64,000 bases of DNA from Hymenobacter polaris (GTDB taxonomy: Bacteria; Bacteroidota; Bacteroidia; Cytophagales; Hymenobacteraceae). This document shows, piece by piece, positions 24,310 through 33,558 of this stretch. The stretch spans positions 744,001 through 808,000 of the forward strand of contig NZ_JABBGH010000002.1 in assembly GCF_012927305.1 (NCBI RefSeq), given 5' to 3'. Positions within the stretch are counted from its first letter, which is position 1. Every line of letters starts with the position of its first letter. The position numbers and the translations under genes are program-made. The notes beneath the pieces were generated by a model. The model saw only the letters and a program-made list of their open reading frames with translations, was not told the DNA's origin and did not search any database.

Positions 24310-27300
24310 TCAAATTAACGCACAAACGTCCAGCTCAAACTCGCGCATCTTCTCAATAAACGCCTTAGGCTCAATCTGGAAGCGGCGCGAGAACATGTCC
24401 ACCGCTAAGCGCTCGTGGGGCTCCACGAACTGGATTTCGAGGCGCTTCGAGCCCTTGGCGTGCTCAATGGCTTCCTGCAGGCGGTCAATCATGGGGCCGG
24501 TCACGGTGCGCAGGTCCAGCTTCACGCGCACCCCTTTGCTCATCTTGTCGGCCACGCCGCTCAGTGGCTCCAGGTGCTTGATTTTCAATTCCCACTGGTC
24601 CTGCGTGCCGTAGCGCAGCTCCATCTTGCCCCTGATGTACATGGGCGGCACCTGGTCCTGCGGGTGGTTTTTGGGGTTGATGAGCGGCCCAAACTTGGTG
24701 TAGTCGTCGCGAAACAGCGCTAGGTTGATGCTGCTGTCGTAGTCCTCTACGTTGAACGACACCATGGGCTGCCCGCTCTTGGTGGTGCGGAAGGTGACGC
24801 CCGAAATCAGGCCCGCAATGTTCACGTCCTTACCCTTTTGCTCCTCCAGCTTGTCGAGCGGGCAGGTGCAGTAGGCGTCGATTTCCATGCGGTAGGCGTC
24901 TAGGGGGTGGCCACTCAGGTAAAAGCCCACCACCTCTTTTTCGCGGCGCAGCTTTTCGGTGGCGCTCCACGGCTCCAGGTCGTTCACCTTGGGCAGCGGC
25001 GCGGCCACGGCCCCGAAGGCCCCGGCGCCAAACAGACTGTGCTGGGCCGATTCTTTGGCCGCCTGGTGCTGCTGGCCCATGCGCATGGCCTTCTCAATCA
25101 GGTTCTGGTCGCCAGCCGGGGCATCCATGAACTGGCGCCGGTGGTACTTTTCAAACCCGTCGAAGGCGCCGGCCTGGGCCAGGCTTTCCCAGGTTTTCTT
25201 GTTCACCGCCCGCAGATTCACGCGCTTAGCAAAGTCGAATACGTCGGTAAAGGGGCCGCTCTTCTGGCGCTCCTCCACCAGTTCCAGCACGGCTGCTTCG
25301 CCGGCGCCCTTCACGGCGGCCAGGCCGAAGCGGATTTGGTTGGCGCGCGGCACGTTGAACTTCTGCTCGCTTTCGTTCACGTCGGGCCCTAGCACCGCCA
25401 CGCCCTGCTTGCGGGCTTCCTCAATGAAGAAGGTCACCTTCTTGATGTCGCCCATGTTGTTGGTGAGCACGGCGGCCATGTACTCGGCCGGGTAGTTCGC
25501 CTTTAGGTAACCAGTCTGGTACGCTACCACCGAGTAGGCAGCCGAGTGCGAGCGGTTGAAGCCGTACTCAGCAAATTTCTCCATCACGTCGAACACCTCC
25601 GACGCCTTCTTAGCCGGAATCTTGTGGATTTTGCCGGCGCCCTCCACGAATTTCTCACGCTCCAGGGCCATCTTTTTCATGTCCTTCTTACCCATGGCGC
25701 GGCGCAGTAGGTCGGCCCCCCCTAGGGAGTAGCCGGCCAGAATCTGGGCCGTTTGCATAATCTGCTCCTGGTACACCATGATGCCCTGGCTGTACTCCAG
25801 GATGGGTTTCAGCAGCTCGTGCGGGTACTCTACTGGCTCGCGGCCGTGCTTACGGTTGATGAAGTCAGGGATGAACTGCATAGGGCCCGGCCGGTACAGG
25901 GCGTTCATGGCAATTAGGTCCTCAATATTAGTGGGCTTCAAGTCCTTGAGGTACATGCGCATACCTTCGGACTCGAACTGGAAGGTGCCCACCGTATCGC
26001 CGCGCTGGTAGAGGGCGTAGGTTTTGGGGTCGTCGAGCGGGATGTTATCAATGTCGATTTTGAGTCCGTGGTTGCGCTCAATCAGGCGCATGGCATCCTC
26101 GATGATGGTCAGGGTTTTGAGCCCTAGGAAGTCCATCTTGAGCATGCCAGCGCTCTCAATTACCTTGCCGTCGAACTGCGTCACGAGCAGGTCCGAGTCC
26201 TTGGAGGTCGAAACCGGAATGTACTTCGTGATGTCGTCGGGCGCAATGATGACGCCCGCCGCGTGAATGCCGGTGTTGCGCACCGAGCCTTCGAGGCGCT
26301 CGGCCAGGGCCAGAATCTGACCCTTGAGGTCGGTGTGGTCGGCGCGGATGGCTTGCAGTTCGGGCACGTCGCGGAAGGCGCCGGCCAGCGTGGTGCCGGG
26401 CTTTTCGGGCACCAGCTTGGCCAGCTCGTTGGCGGCGGGCAGGGGTAGCTCCACGGCGCGGGCCACGTCCTTGATGGAGCTTTTGGCCGCCATCGTGCCG
26501 AAGGTGATAATCTGGGCTACCTGCGTCTTGCCGTACTTACCCACCACGTAGTCAATGACTTTCTGGCGGTTCACGTCGTCAAAGTCGATGTCGATATCGG
26601 GCATCGACACGCGCTCGGGGTTCAAAAAGCGCTCGAATAGCAGCGAGTACTTGATGGGGTCGATGTTGGTGATGCCCACGCAGTAGGCCACCGCCGAGCC
26701 CGCCGCCGAGCCGCGGCCCGGCCCCACGGCCACGCCCATGCTACGGCCCTTGTTGATGAAATCCTGGGTAATCAGGAAGTAGCCGGCAAACCCCATCGTC
26801 TTGATGATGCGCAGCTCGTATTCCAGGCGCTCCTCCACCTCGGGCGTGCGGTCGGAGTACCTAGGGGGCTTGTTCATCGTCACGGTGCCGTTGCCGGCTT
26901 CCGGCCCGAAGGCGCCCACGTAGGTCAGCTCGCGCAAAAAGTCGTCGGCGGTGGCAAAGCCGGCGGGCAGCGGGAAATTGGGGAGCAGGATGTCGCGCGC
27001 CAGCTTGGGCGGCGTTATCTTATCCACAATCTCGTTGGTGTTGTCCACACTCTCCGGCACATCCGCGAACAACTCGTTCATCTCGGCCTGCGACTTGAAG
27101 TAGAACTGGTCGTTGGCGAAGCCGAAGCGGCGGCGGCGCTGCTTGGGCGGCTTTTGCAGCTCCTCGTCGATGCGCGAGAGCATGCGCCGGGCGTGCTCGT
27201 CGTGCAGGTGGTTGGCCCGCAGGTTGTCCAGCGTGTCGTAGTGCACGCGCTGGTCGGCGGTGAGAATGGTGTAGTAGTTCGTCTCGAAGTCGCCCACCGG

Positions 27301-28026
27301 GATGCTGCGCTCCTCGGCCGTATTCACGCACAGCAGCAGGTCGTGCGGCGCGTAGTCGTCCTGGTTCACGTAGTGCGAGTCGTTAGTGCAAATCACCTTC
27401 ACGCCGTACTTCTTAGCGAAGCCCAGCAGCACCTGGTTCACGTCCTCCTGGCTTTTGCCGGTGCCGTCGAAGTTTTGCAGCCCGTGGCGCTGAATCTCGA
27501 TGTAATAATCGTCGCCAAACACGTCGAGCCACCACTTCAGCAGCTCCTCGGCTTTAGCCTCGCCCTCAAACAAGATGGCCTGTGGAATCTCGGCGCCGAT
27601 GCAGCAACTGGTGGCAATCAGGCCCTCGTGGTACTTCAGAATCAGCTCCTTATCGATGCGCGGAAACTTTGAATACACGCCCTCAATGTAGCTCAATGAG
27701 CTGAGCTTGGCCAAGTTGTGGTAGCCGGCCTGGTCCTTGGCCAGCAGCAGCTGGTGGTAGCGGTTGTCCTTCTCACCCTTCTCGCGCAAAAACGTCTTCT
27801 TGTGGCGGTCGGCCACCATGTAGAACTCCGAGCCGATGATGGGCTTCACGTTGTACTTGTTGGCCTCGGCCACGAAGTTGAACGCCCCGAACATGTTGCC
27901 GTGGTCGGTGAGGGCCACGGCGGGCATCCCGTCAGCCTGCGCTTTTTTCATGAGCGCCCCAATACTGGCCTGGCCATCAAGCAAAGAGTACTGGGTGTGC
28001 GAATGCAGGTGCGAGAAAGTAGGCAC
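24310..28026 (-). CDS. dnaE: DNA polymerase III subunit alpha
   Basis: 1238 residues, starting at a GTG. Order: PHP domain (residues about 5-270; HLHSHTQYSLLDG and LTDHGNMFG), polymerase core with catalytic aspartates in PDIDIDFDD near residue 475, helix-hairpin-helix region, and a C-terminal OB fold (about 1050-1130, VNIAGLISGVTFRTTKSGQPMV). This is the replicative polymerase. The longer C-terminal tail is common in Bacteroidota DnaE. The gene is intact and has a well-spaced promoter 130 bp upstream. Confidence 0.97.
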   Translation of the reverse strand: MPTFSHLHSHTQYSLLDGQASIGALMKKAQADGMPAVALTDHGNMFGAFNFVAEANKYNVKPIIGSEFYMVADRHKKTFLREKGEKDNRYHQLLLAKDQAGYHNLAKLSSLSYIEGVYSKFPRIDKELILKYHEGLIATSCCIGAEIPQAILFEGEAKAEELLKWWLDVFGDDYYIEIQRHGLQNFDGTGKSQEDVNQVLLGFAKKYGVKVICTNDSHYVNQDDYAPHDLLLCVNTAEERSIPVGDFETNYYTILTADQRVHYDTLDNLRANHLHDEHARRMLSRIDEELQKPPKQRRRRFGFANDQFYFKSQAEMNELFADVPESVDNTNEIVDKITPPKLARDILLPNFPLPAGFATADDFLRELTYVGAFGPEAGNGTVTMNKPPRYSDRTPEVEERLEYELRIIKTMGFAGYFLITQDFINKGRSMGVAVGPGRGSAAGSAVAYCVGITNIDPIKYSLLFERFLNPERVSMPDIDIDFDDVNRQKVIDYVVGKYGKTQVAQIITFGTMAAKSSIKDVARAVELPLPAANELAKLVPEKPGTTLAGAFRDVPELQAIRADHTDLKGQILALAERLEGSVRNTGIHAAGVIIAPDDITKYIPVSTSKDSDLLVTQFDGKVIESAGMLKMDFLGLKTLTIIEDAMRLIERNHGLKIDIDNIPLDDPKTYALYQRGDTVGTFQFESEGMRMYLKDLKPTNIEDLIAMNALYRPGPMQFIPDFINRKHGREPVEYPHELLKPILEYSQGIMVYQEQIMQTAQILAGYSLGGADLLRRAMGKKDMKKMALEREKFVEGAGKIHKIPAKKASEVFDVMEKFAEYGFNRSHSAAYSVVAYQTGYLKANYPAEYMAAVLTNNMGDIKKVTFFIEEARKQGVAVLGPDVNESEQKFNVPRANQIRFGLAAVKGAGEAAVLELVEERQKSGPFTDVFDFAKRVNLRAVNKKTWESLAQAGAFDGFEKYHRRQFMDAPAGDQNLIEKAMRMGQQHQAAKESAQHSLFGAGAFGAVAAPLPKVNDLEPWSATEKLRREKEVVGFYLSGHPLDAYRMEIDAYCTCPLDKLEEQKGKDVNIAGLISGVTFRTTKSGQPMVSFNVEDYDSSINLALFRDDYTKFGPLINPKNHPQDQVPPMYIRGKMELRYGTQDQWELKIKHLEPLSGVADKMSKGVRVKLDLRTVTGPMIDRLQEAIEHAKGSKRLEIQFVEPHERLAVDMFSRRFQIEPKAFIEKMREFELDVCALI

Positions 28027-28463
28027 GGTGGGTCAATTAACAGTTTACAATGAGCATTTAACAATTCGATAGGCAGCCAATCGCACAAGCAGCAGACAAC
28101 GCGAACAGAGCCACAAGCACCTCTTTATTGGTAATGGCTGATTGTTAAATGAATCTAAAGTTACCCGGTGGCCGGGGGCTGGGCAAGCTGGGCGCGGGCA
28201 GGGCCCTAGGGGTCAGGCCAGAAAAAAAACAACCGGCTAAAAGGTTGGGTTCGCCGGGAAGGTGGGCTTGATAGTCTAGTGCGGCGCGCCGCTGCGAACC
28301 CAATCACGCTACTTAGAGTTAGCTTGCCACGTAGTTTTCACGTACGTATAAACCACTACATTTTTTAAGCTGCCTTTTTCTTCGGCTGGTGCTTTGGGTC
28401 CTCCTAGGGGGCAGGGGGCGGTATTCGACTGGTAGTCAGCACTTCCCTCTACTACTTTGCCCT
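28027..28463. other. Divergent intergenic region between dnaE and the desaturase gene
   Basis: 437 bp with no gene. It holds the dnaE promoter, a pair of short inverted atttaacaat/attgttaaat copies around 28054 and 28141, a CCCTAGGGG site, and a purine-rich stretch. The desaturase promoter should lie between about 28300 and 28460; a TACTTTG near 28453 is a partial -7 match. Confidence 0.5.
28156..28186 (-). promoter_or_regulatory. Candidate dnaE promoter
   Basis: On the minus strand TTG (28186-28184), a 20-bp spacer, then TAACTTTA (28163-28156), one base off the TAnnTTTG consensus. It lies about 130 bp before the GTG start. Confidence 0.5.
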
Positions 28464-29531
28464 ATGAAGCTACTGACTGCTTCTACCGACCCCGTTTACA
28501 CGGAAGTCACCAACCCCTCGCGGCTCGATGCTTTCTTGCTGAACTACCTGCAAGACAAGCGCGACCTGCCGTTTGCCCACTTGCTGCTAAAGCTCTCGCT
28601 CACGGTGCTGCCGCTGGCAGTAGCTTTGTTCGTGCCCGCCCTCACGGGTTGGGCGTGGTGGGTGGCCCTAGGGCTGTTTCTGTACCTGAGCCTGGCGCGC
28701 TACAAGGGCTCGTTTGGGCTAATGCTGCACTGCACCAGCCACCGCCTGCTGTTTAAGAAGAAGTACGCCTACCTCAACCACTACATTCCGTGGGTAATCG
28801 GGCCGCTGTTTGGCCAAACGCCCGAAACGTACTTCGTGCACCACCTGGGCATGCACCACCCCGAAAACAACATGCCCGACGATGAAAGCTCAACCATCTA
28901 CTACCAGCGCGACTCGGTGTGGGGCTTTCTGCGCTACTTCGGCGATTTTTTTGCCCTAGGCGTGGTGCGGCTGTGCGGCTACTTCCGGAAGCGCAACCGG
29001 CCCGCGCTGGCGTGGCGCGCGTTGCGGGGCGAGGTGGTGTACGTGCTGCTGGGCGTGGGGCTGTGCTTCGTCAACCTGCCGGCGGCCATTGGGGTGTTTG
29101 TGGTGCCGTTTGTGCTCTCGCGCCTAATTATGATGCTGGGCAACTGGGCACAGCACGCGTTCGTCGCCCCCGAAAGCCCCGACAACTGCTACACCAACAG
29201 CGTGACGTGCATCAACACCAACTACAACCACAAGTGCTGGAACGACGGCTACCACATTAGCCACCACCTCAAGCCGGCCATGCACTGGACCGAGCACCCT
29301 GCGCACTTTCGCAAGAACGTGCAGGAGTACGTCGATAACAATGCCATTGTATTTGATGGCATCCACTTCCTGCACATATTCTTCTTCCTCATGGGCAAGC
29401 GCTACGACCTGCTGGCCCGCCACTACGTGGAGCTAGACGGGCCCAGCCGCACCGAAAGCGAAGTGGTCGCGCTGCTGCGCTCGCGCACCCGCCGCATCCG
29501 GCAGGAGGAAGTGGTGCCGGCGATGGCGTAG
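28464..29531 (+). CDS. Fatty acid desaturase family membrane enzyme
   Basis: 355 residues from the ATG at 28464. Several membrane segments alternate with histidine boxes: HCTSH (near residue 93), HHLGMHH (about 130) and HISHHLKPAMHW (about 270), plus TNYNHKCWNDGYH, which together should bind a di-iron centre. This matches membrane fatty acid desaturases/hydroxylases acting on lipid acyl chains. The exact bond position and substrate are not evident. The C-terminal ~30 residues are basic and soluble. It appears monocistronic. Confidence 0.82.
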   Translation: MKLLTASTDPVYTEVTNPSRLDAFLLNYLQDKRDLPFAHLLLKLSLTVLPLAVALFVPALTGWAWWVALGLFLYLSLARYKGSFGLMLHCTSHRLLFKKKYAYLNHYIPWVIGPLFGQTPETYFVHHLGMHHPENNMPDDESSTIYYQRDSVWGFLRYFGDFFALGVVRLCGYFRKRNRPALAWRALRGEVVYVLLGVGLCFVNLPAAIGVFVVPFVLSRLIMMLGNWAQHAFVAPESPDNCYTNSVTCINTNYNHKCWNDGYHISHHLKPAMHWTEHPAHFRKNVQEYVDNNAIVFDGIHFLHIFFFLMGKRYDLLARHYVELDGPSRTESEVVALLRSRTRRIRQEEVVPAMA

Positions 29532-29603
29532 CAAAGACTGACTGACATCCGCTTCTGGAACTGCTGTCAGCTACTTTTAGGGCAGCCAGTAGCGCGTTTT
29601 TCC

Positions 29604-30653
29604 ATGAGGCGGTTTCTTTTTGTGTGTTTACTTGCGCTTGCCACCCAGGCATTTGCGCAAAATAAAATCGCCGCTCTCACCACGGCGGAATACGAGGCAG
29701 GTCACTTTAACGGAACGCTGCTCGCCGTGAGAAATGGCCGGGTAGTTTCGCAAGTCAATCGGGGTAGCGCCAACTTTCAATTCGGAGTTCCTATCGACGC
29801 TGATACGCGGTTTCCTATCGCGTCAATGACCAAGCTGTTTACTGCCATTCTAGTATTGCAACTCGTAGAAAAAGGCCAGCTCAAGCTCGATGACAGGGCG
29901 GCCAGCTACCTGCCCGATTTACCAGTGGCTTGCCGGGCTATCACCATTCGGGAGCTTCTCACGCATACTTCTGGCCTGAAGAACGAGCCGGTCAAAGCCT
30001 ACCAGGCCGCCTACTCTACGGCAGAATTCGTGCGAAATTTTGTGGCGAAGGATAGCACCAAGCAGGTGGCGGCATTCAATTACAATAACGTGGACTATAT
30101 CGTGCTTACTCGCGTGCTGGAAATGGTCACGAAGAAGCCTTTTGCCGCAGTAGTGCAAGCTGCTATTCTTACGCCGTTGCAGATGCACGATTCGGGGGTG
30201 ATTGCCGAAGCGCGTATTATTCCGCGTTTAGCGTATGGCTACCATAATTACACGTTTGGGAACGGCAGCGCGAAGGATACGCTTCGCAACGACCGCCGGT
30301 ATTTAGCTAACTACGCCGGCGCTGGCGCACTCTACTCCACTACCGCCGACCTATACAAGCTCGTGCAAGGCTTGAAAGCACATACGCTGCTATCGGCCAA
30401 GACCAGTGCAGAGTACTTACTTAAGCCACAGCAAGCCAACTTCCTGGACTACGCCCGCGGTTACCCGACCATCGGCTTCTTTTACAACGACAAAATGGTA
30501 GCCCATCCCATTTTAGAACGCCGCGGGAGTATTGATGGCTTTAACTCTGTATTGCTCACTGATAAAGACTTTACAAAGGTTGTCATCATCTTAACCAATA
30601 CCGACCAAGCAGATTTAGAGAAGTTTGGCGATAAAGTATACAACGCCTTTTGA
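29604..30653 (+). CDS. Exported serine hydrolase (beta-lactamase/class C PBP family)
   Basis: 349 residues with a signal peptide (MRRFLFVCLLALATQAFAQ). The catalytic SxxK is S74-M-T-K77 in FPIASMTKLFT; the second motif is YNN in FNYNNVDYIVL (about residue 158); the usual HTSGL segment is present (ELLTHTSGLKN). The third motif is weak: RRGSIDGF replaces the HxG/KTG form. Such proteins are peptidases/esterases or beta-lactamases of the envelope; resistance should not be assumed. Codon use is less GC-biased than the flanking genes and the gene has no CCTAGG site, so recent acquisition is possible. Confidence 0.85.
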   Translation: MRRFLFVCLLALATQAFAQNKIAALTTAEYEAGHFNGTLLAVRNGRVVSQVNRGSANFQFGVPIDADTRFPIASMTKLFTAILVLQLVEKGQLKLDDRAASYLPDLPVACRAITIRELLTHTSGLKNEPVKAYQAAYSTAEFVRNFVAKDSTKQVAAFNYNNVDYIVLTRVLEMVTKKPFAAVVQAAILTPLQMHDSGVIAEARIIPRLAYGYHNYTFGNGSAKDTLRNDRRYLANYAGAGALYSTTADLYKLVQGLKAHTLLSAKTSAEYLLKPQQANFLDYARGYPTIGFFYNDKMVAHPILERRGSIDGFNSVLLTDKDFTKVVIILTNTDQADLEKFGDKVYNAF

Positions 30654-30664
30654 GTTATCAAAAG

Positions 30665-31327
30665 CTACCCCCGCTTTACCCGTAGCTGCAGGCGGTAGTC
30701 ATACCAAGCCATAGGGTACCGGTTGAGCCAGCCCGGCAGCCACGCCAGCAGCGCCAGCGTGAGGCCGGTGCCCAGCACGGAACCCGCGAATACGTCCTCC
30801 ACGAAGTGCTGGGCCAGGTATACCCGCGAATAGGCCGTGAGGGCCGCCAGCAGCACGAATGCGTAGCCCCAGGCTTTGCGCCGCACCAGGTAAGCGAGCA
30901 GCAAAAACACGGAGAACGCCGAGGTAGAGTGCCCCGACGGGAAGCTCTTGAGCGTGCCCAGCACCACGCCCTCTATGGTGTGCAGGGCCGGGTAGCCGGG
31001 GTGCTCCTGGAAGTAGCGCGCCGGCCTAGGGTGCCCCGTGAAGATAAGGTGCTTGCCTACCTGCGCCGCCAGCGACGTAACGGCGAAGCATACGAAGCCC
31101 AACAGCGCCCACCGAAAGCGCACGAACAGCAGCCCTAGGCACACCAGCACGTAAAAAGCCCCGTCGCCCACGTTGGTGAAGGGCCGGAAAAACTGGTCGA
31201 GCAGCGGCGCGTGGTGGCCGTTGACCCAGAAGAAAAGGGTGTGCCGGGGCGTGGCGAGCAGCCCGCCGCCTACCAGGGCCAGCAGCGCAAAATAGAGCAG
31301 CAAAAAGGGGCGGACGTGCCGGAGCAT
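30665..31327 (-). CDS. PAP2-family membrane phosphatase
   Basis: 220 residues from the ATG at 31327 (a TTG seven codons upstream is the other option). About six membrane segments. Phosphatase motifs: K92...R101-P102 (motif 1 with slightly wider spacing than KX6RP), PSGH at 130-133, and SRVYLAQHFVEDV (S167, R168, H174, D178). These enzymes dephosphorylate phosphatidate, undecaprenyl pyrophosphate or similar lipids on the outer face of the inner membrane. It converges with the serine hydrolase gene, with only 11 bp between stops. Confidence 0.87.
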   Translation of the reverse strand: MLRHVRPFLLLYFALLALVGGGLLATPRHTLFFWVNGHHAPLLDQFFRPFTNVGDGAFYVLVCLGLLFVRFRWALLGFVCFAVTSLAAQVGKHLIFTGHPRPARYFQEHPGYPALHTIEGVVLGTLKSFPSGHSTSAFSVFLLLAYLVRRKAWGYAFVLLAALTAYSRVYLAQHFVEDVFAGSVLGTGLTLALLAWLPGWLNRYPMAWYDYRLQLRVKRG

Positions 31328-31426
31328 GGCGGAGCGAATAAGCCGCAAAGTTGGCTACGTCCGTTTTAAGTAGCGCTACGGCCAAGGTGTAACTTGCGCC
31401 CGCAACCCGAAAACCTCGTTCTGCCC

Positions 31427-32716
31427 ATGCGCTACGGCCCCATCGACCCCACCCTGTTTGTTGAAAACCGCCGCCGCTTCCGCGAATTGCTGCCGCCGCA
31501 GTCGCTGGCCATTTTCAACGCTAACGACATTTTGCCCACCAACGCCGACGGCACGCTGGCGCTCAAGCAAAACACCGACTTGTTTTACCTGAGCGGCGTG
31601 GACCAGGAGGAAACCATCCTGCTCATTTGCCCCGACGCGGCGCTGGAAAAACACCGCGAAATCCTGTTCCTGCGCGAAACCTCGGACCATATTCTGGTGT
31701 GGGAAGGCTATAAGCTGACCAAGGAGCAGGGCCGCGAGGTATCGGGCATCCAGACGGTGATGTGGCTCGACGCCTTCCCAGCGGTGCTGGCGGCGCTCAT
31801 GAACGAGGCCGAGTACGTGTACCTGAACGCCAACGAGCACATCCGCTCGGTGGTGGAAGTGGAAACCCGCGACGCCCGCTTTATCAAGGACTTGCAGGCC
31901 CGCTACCCGCTGCACCAGTACCGCCGCGCCGCGCGCCTCACGCACCAGCTGCGCGCCATCAAGAGCCCCGAGGAAATCCGGCTGATGCGCCGCGCCGCCG
32001 AAATCACCGGCAACGCCTTCCGGCGAGTGCTGGGCTTCGTGCGGCCGGGCGTGTGGGAGTACGAGGTAGAGGCCGAAATCCTGCACGAGTTCGTGCGCGC
32101 GGGCTCGCGTGGGCCGGCCTACACCAGCATCATTGGCAGCGGCGACAGCGCCACCATTCTGCACTACATCAGCAACGACCGGCAGTGCCAGGATGGCGAC
32201 GTGCTGCTCATGGACTTCGGCGCCGAGTACGCCAACTACGCGGCCGACCTCACGCGCAGCATTCCAGTTAATGGTACGTTTAGCCCTAGGCAGCGCCAAG
32301 TGTACGAGGCCGTGCTGCGGGTATTCCGCTTCTGCCAGAGCCGCCTGGTGCCCGGACACCATATTGAGGCCTACCATAAGGAGGTGGGCGAAATGATGGA
32401 GCAGGAGCTAATTAAGCTGGACCTGCTGAACGCCAGCGACGTGCGCAACCAGAACCCCGACGCGCCGCTCTACAAGAAGTATTTTCCGCACGGCACCAGC
32501 CACTACCTGGGCCTCGACGTGCACGATGTGGGCTACAAGTACCGCGTGTTTGAGCCGGGCATGGTGTATACTATCGAGCCCGGCATCTACATTCGGGAGG
32601 AGAAGCTAGGCATCCGCCTCGAAAACGACTTCCTACTCACGGCCGGCGGCAATGAGGATTTGATGGCCGATATTCCGCTGGAGCTGGCTGATATTGAGCG
32701 CCTGATGCGCAAGTAG
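31427..32716 (+). CDS. pepP: Xaa-Pro aminopeptidase (M24B, aminopeptidase P)
   Basis: 429 residues from the ATG at 31427. N-terminal AMP_N domain (about 1-140) followed by the pita-bread M24 domain. The five metal ligands are visible: D in LLMDFGAEY, D in AADLTRS, H in FPHGTSHYLGLDVHDVG, E in TIEPGIYI and E in GIRLENDF. It removes N-terminal residues that precede proline; cytoplasmic. A TAACTTGC near 31391 resembles the -7 element and would give a leader of about 30 nt. It is divergent from the PAP2 gene. Confidence 0.93.
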   Translation: MRYGPIDPTLFVENRRRFRELLPPQSLAIFNANDILPTNADGTLALKQNTDLFYLSGVDQEETILLICPDAALEKHREILFLRETSDHILVWEGYKLTKEQGREVSGIQTVMWLDAFPAVLAALMNEAEYVYLNANEHIRSVVEVETRDARFIKDLQARYPLHQYRRAARLTHQLRAIKSPEEIRLMRRAAEITGNAFRRVLGFVRPGVWEYEVEAEILHEFVRAGSRGPAYTSIIGSGDSATILHYISNDRQCQDGDVLLMDFGAEYANYAADLTRSIPVNGTFSPRQRQVYEAVLRVFRFCQSRLVPGHHIEAYHKEVGEMMEQELIKLDLLNASDVRNQNPDAPLYKKYFPHGTSHYLGLDVHDVGYKYRVFEPGMVYTIEPGIYIREEKLGIRLENDFLLTAGGNEDLMADIPLELADIERLMRK

Positions 32717-32769
32717 ACCGGCGTTTAGACCGGGCCGGTTGCTAGCGGGCGCCGCCGGCCCGGCTGCCG

Positions 32770-32801
32770 TTGGCGGGGCGGCGGGGCGGGTGCTACCTTA
32801 G
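32770..32801 (+). promoter_or_regulatory. Candidate promoter of the ECF sigma gene
   Basis: TTG at 32770-32772, 21-bp spacer, TACCTTAG at 32794-32801, one base from the -7 consensus; 35 bp before the sigma factor start. Confidence 0.4.
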
Positions 32802-32835
32802 CCCAAACGTACTCCCTAGCCCCGCCCGGCAAGCC

Positions 32836-33414
32836 ATGACCGACGAGCACAGCGCGCAACTCTGGGACGCCTTCCGCCGGGGCGATGCGGAGGCGCTGGC
32901 AACACTATTCGACGCGAACTACGACGCGCTGTATAGCTACGGCCGGAAGCTGACCAGCGACGAGGAGCTGGTGAAGGACTGCATTCAGAATCTGTTTCAG
33001 CAGTTGTGGCGGCGACGCGCCAGCATTGGGGCGGCCCCGGTGGTGAAGACGTACTTGTTCAAAGCCTTGCGCCGCCACCTGGGCGACGAAACCAAGCGGT
33101 GGAGCCGCCACCGCCACTTGCTGCCCGCCTATTCCGACTCGTTCGAGGTAACGTACTCGCACGAGGAGTTTTTGATAAGCCAGCAGGCCGACGCCGAGCA
33201 GCAGCACCGCCTGCTGGCCGCCCTCAACCAGCTCTCGAAGCGGCAGCGCGAGGCGCTTTACCTACGCTTTTTCGACGGTTTTCCCTATGAGCGCATCGCC
33301 GAGGTGATGTCGCTCAACACCCAGTCGGTGCGCAACCTCATTTTCCGGGCCCTGCAAGTGCTGCGCCAAGTGATGCTGGCCTCGCTGGCCCTATTGTGCC
33401 TGCTGGGGGCCTAG
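32836..33414 (+). CDS. RNA polymerase sigma-70 factor, ECF family (Bacteroidota FecI type)
   Basis: 192 residues from the ATG at 32836. Region 2 lies at about 10-80 (ALATLFDANYDALYSYGRKLTSDEELVKDCIQNLFQQLW) and region 4 at about 125-180 (LSKRQREALYLRFFDGFPYERIAEVMSLNTQSVRNLIFRALQVLR). A short hydrophobic tail ends the protein. Followed on the same strand by FecR and SusC/SusD, the standard order of a Bacteroidota trans-envelope regulation system, so its target is probably the locus downstream. Confidence 0.9.
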   Translation: MTDEHSAQLWDAFRRGDAEALATLFDANYDALYSYGRKLTSDEELVKDCIQNLFQQLWRRRASIGAAPVVKTYLFKALRRHLGDETKRWSRHRHLLPAYSDSFEVTYSHEEFLISQQADAEQQHRLLAALNQLSKRQREALYLRFFDGFPYERIAEVMSLNTQSVRNLIFRALQVLRQVMLASLALLCLLGA

Positions 33415-33558
33415 GGGCTGCTTATAGAAAAGCAAGGAAAGCAGGCTTGAAAAAAGTGAAGAAAATTTGCAATTGAGTAGAGTATAAACGCCGACTAGCC
33501 CTGTAGTGGTAGGGAAGGGGGACGATAACCGACCCCAACTACCCTGCCGCGCCGGCCT

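Noticed and set aside
29604..30653. Antibiotic-resistance beta-lactamase
   Set aside because: Only the general serine hydrolase family is supported; the third motif is atypical and no resistance context is present.
31376..32377. Open frame of 333 codons on the minus strand
   Set aside because: Lies opposite the aminopeptidase P gene, whose metal ligands are intact; composition is His/Val/Gln-rich, typical of antisense frames in GC-rich DNA.
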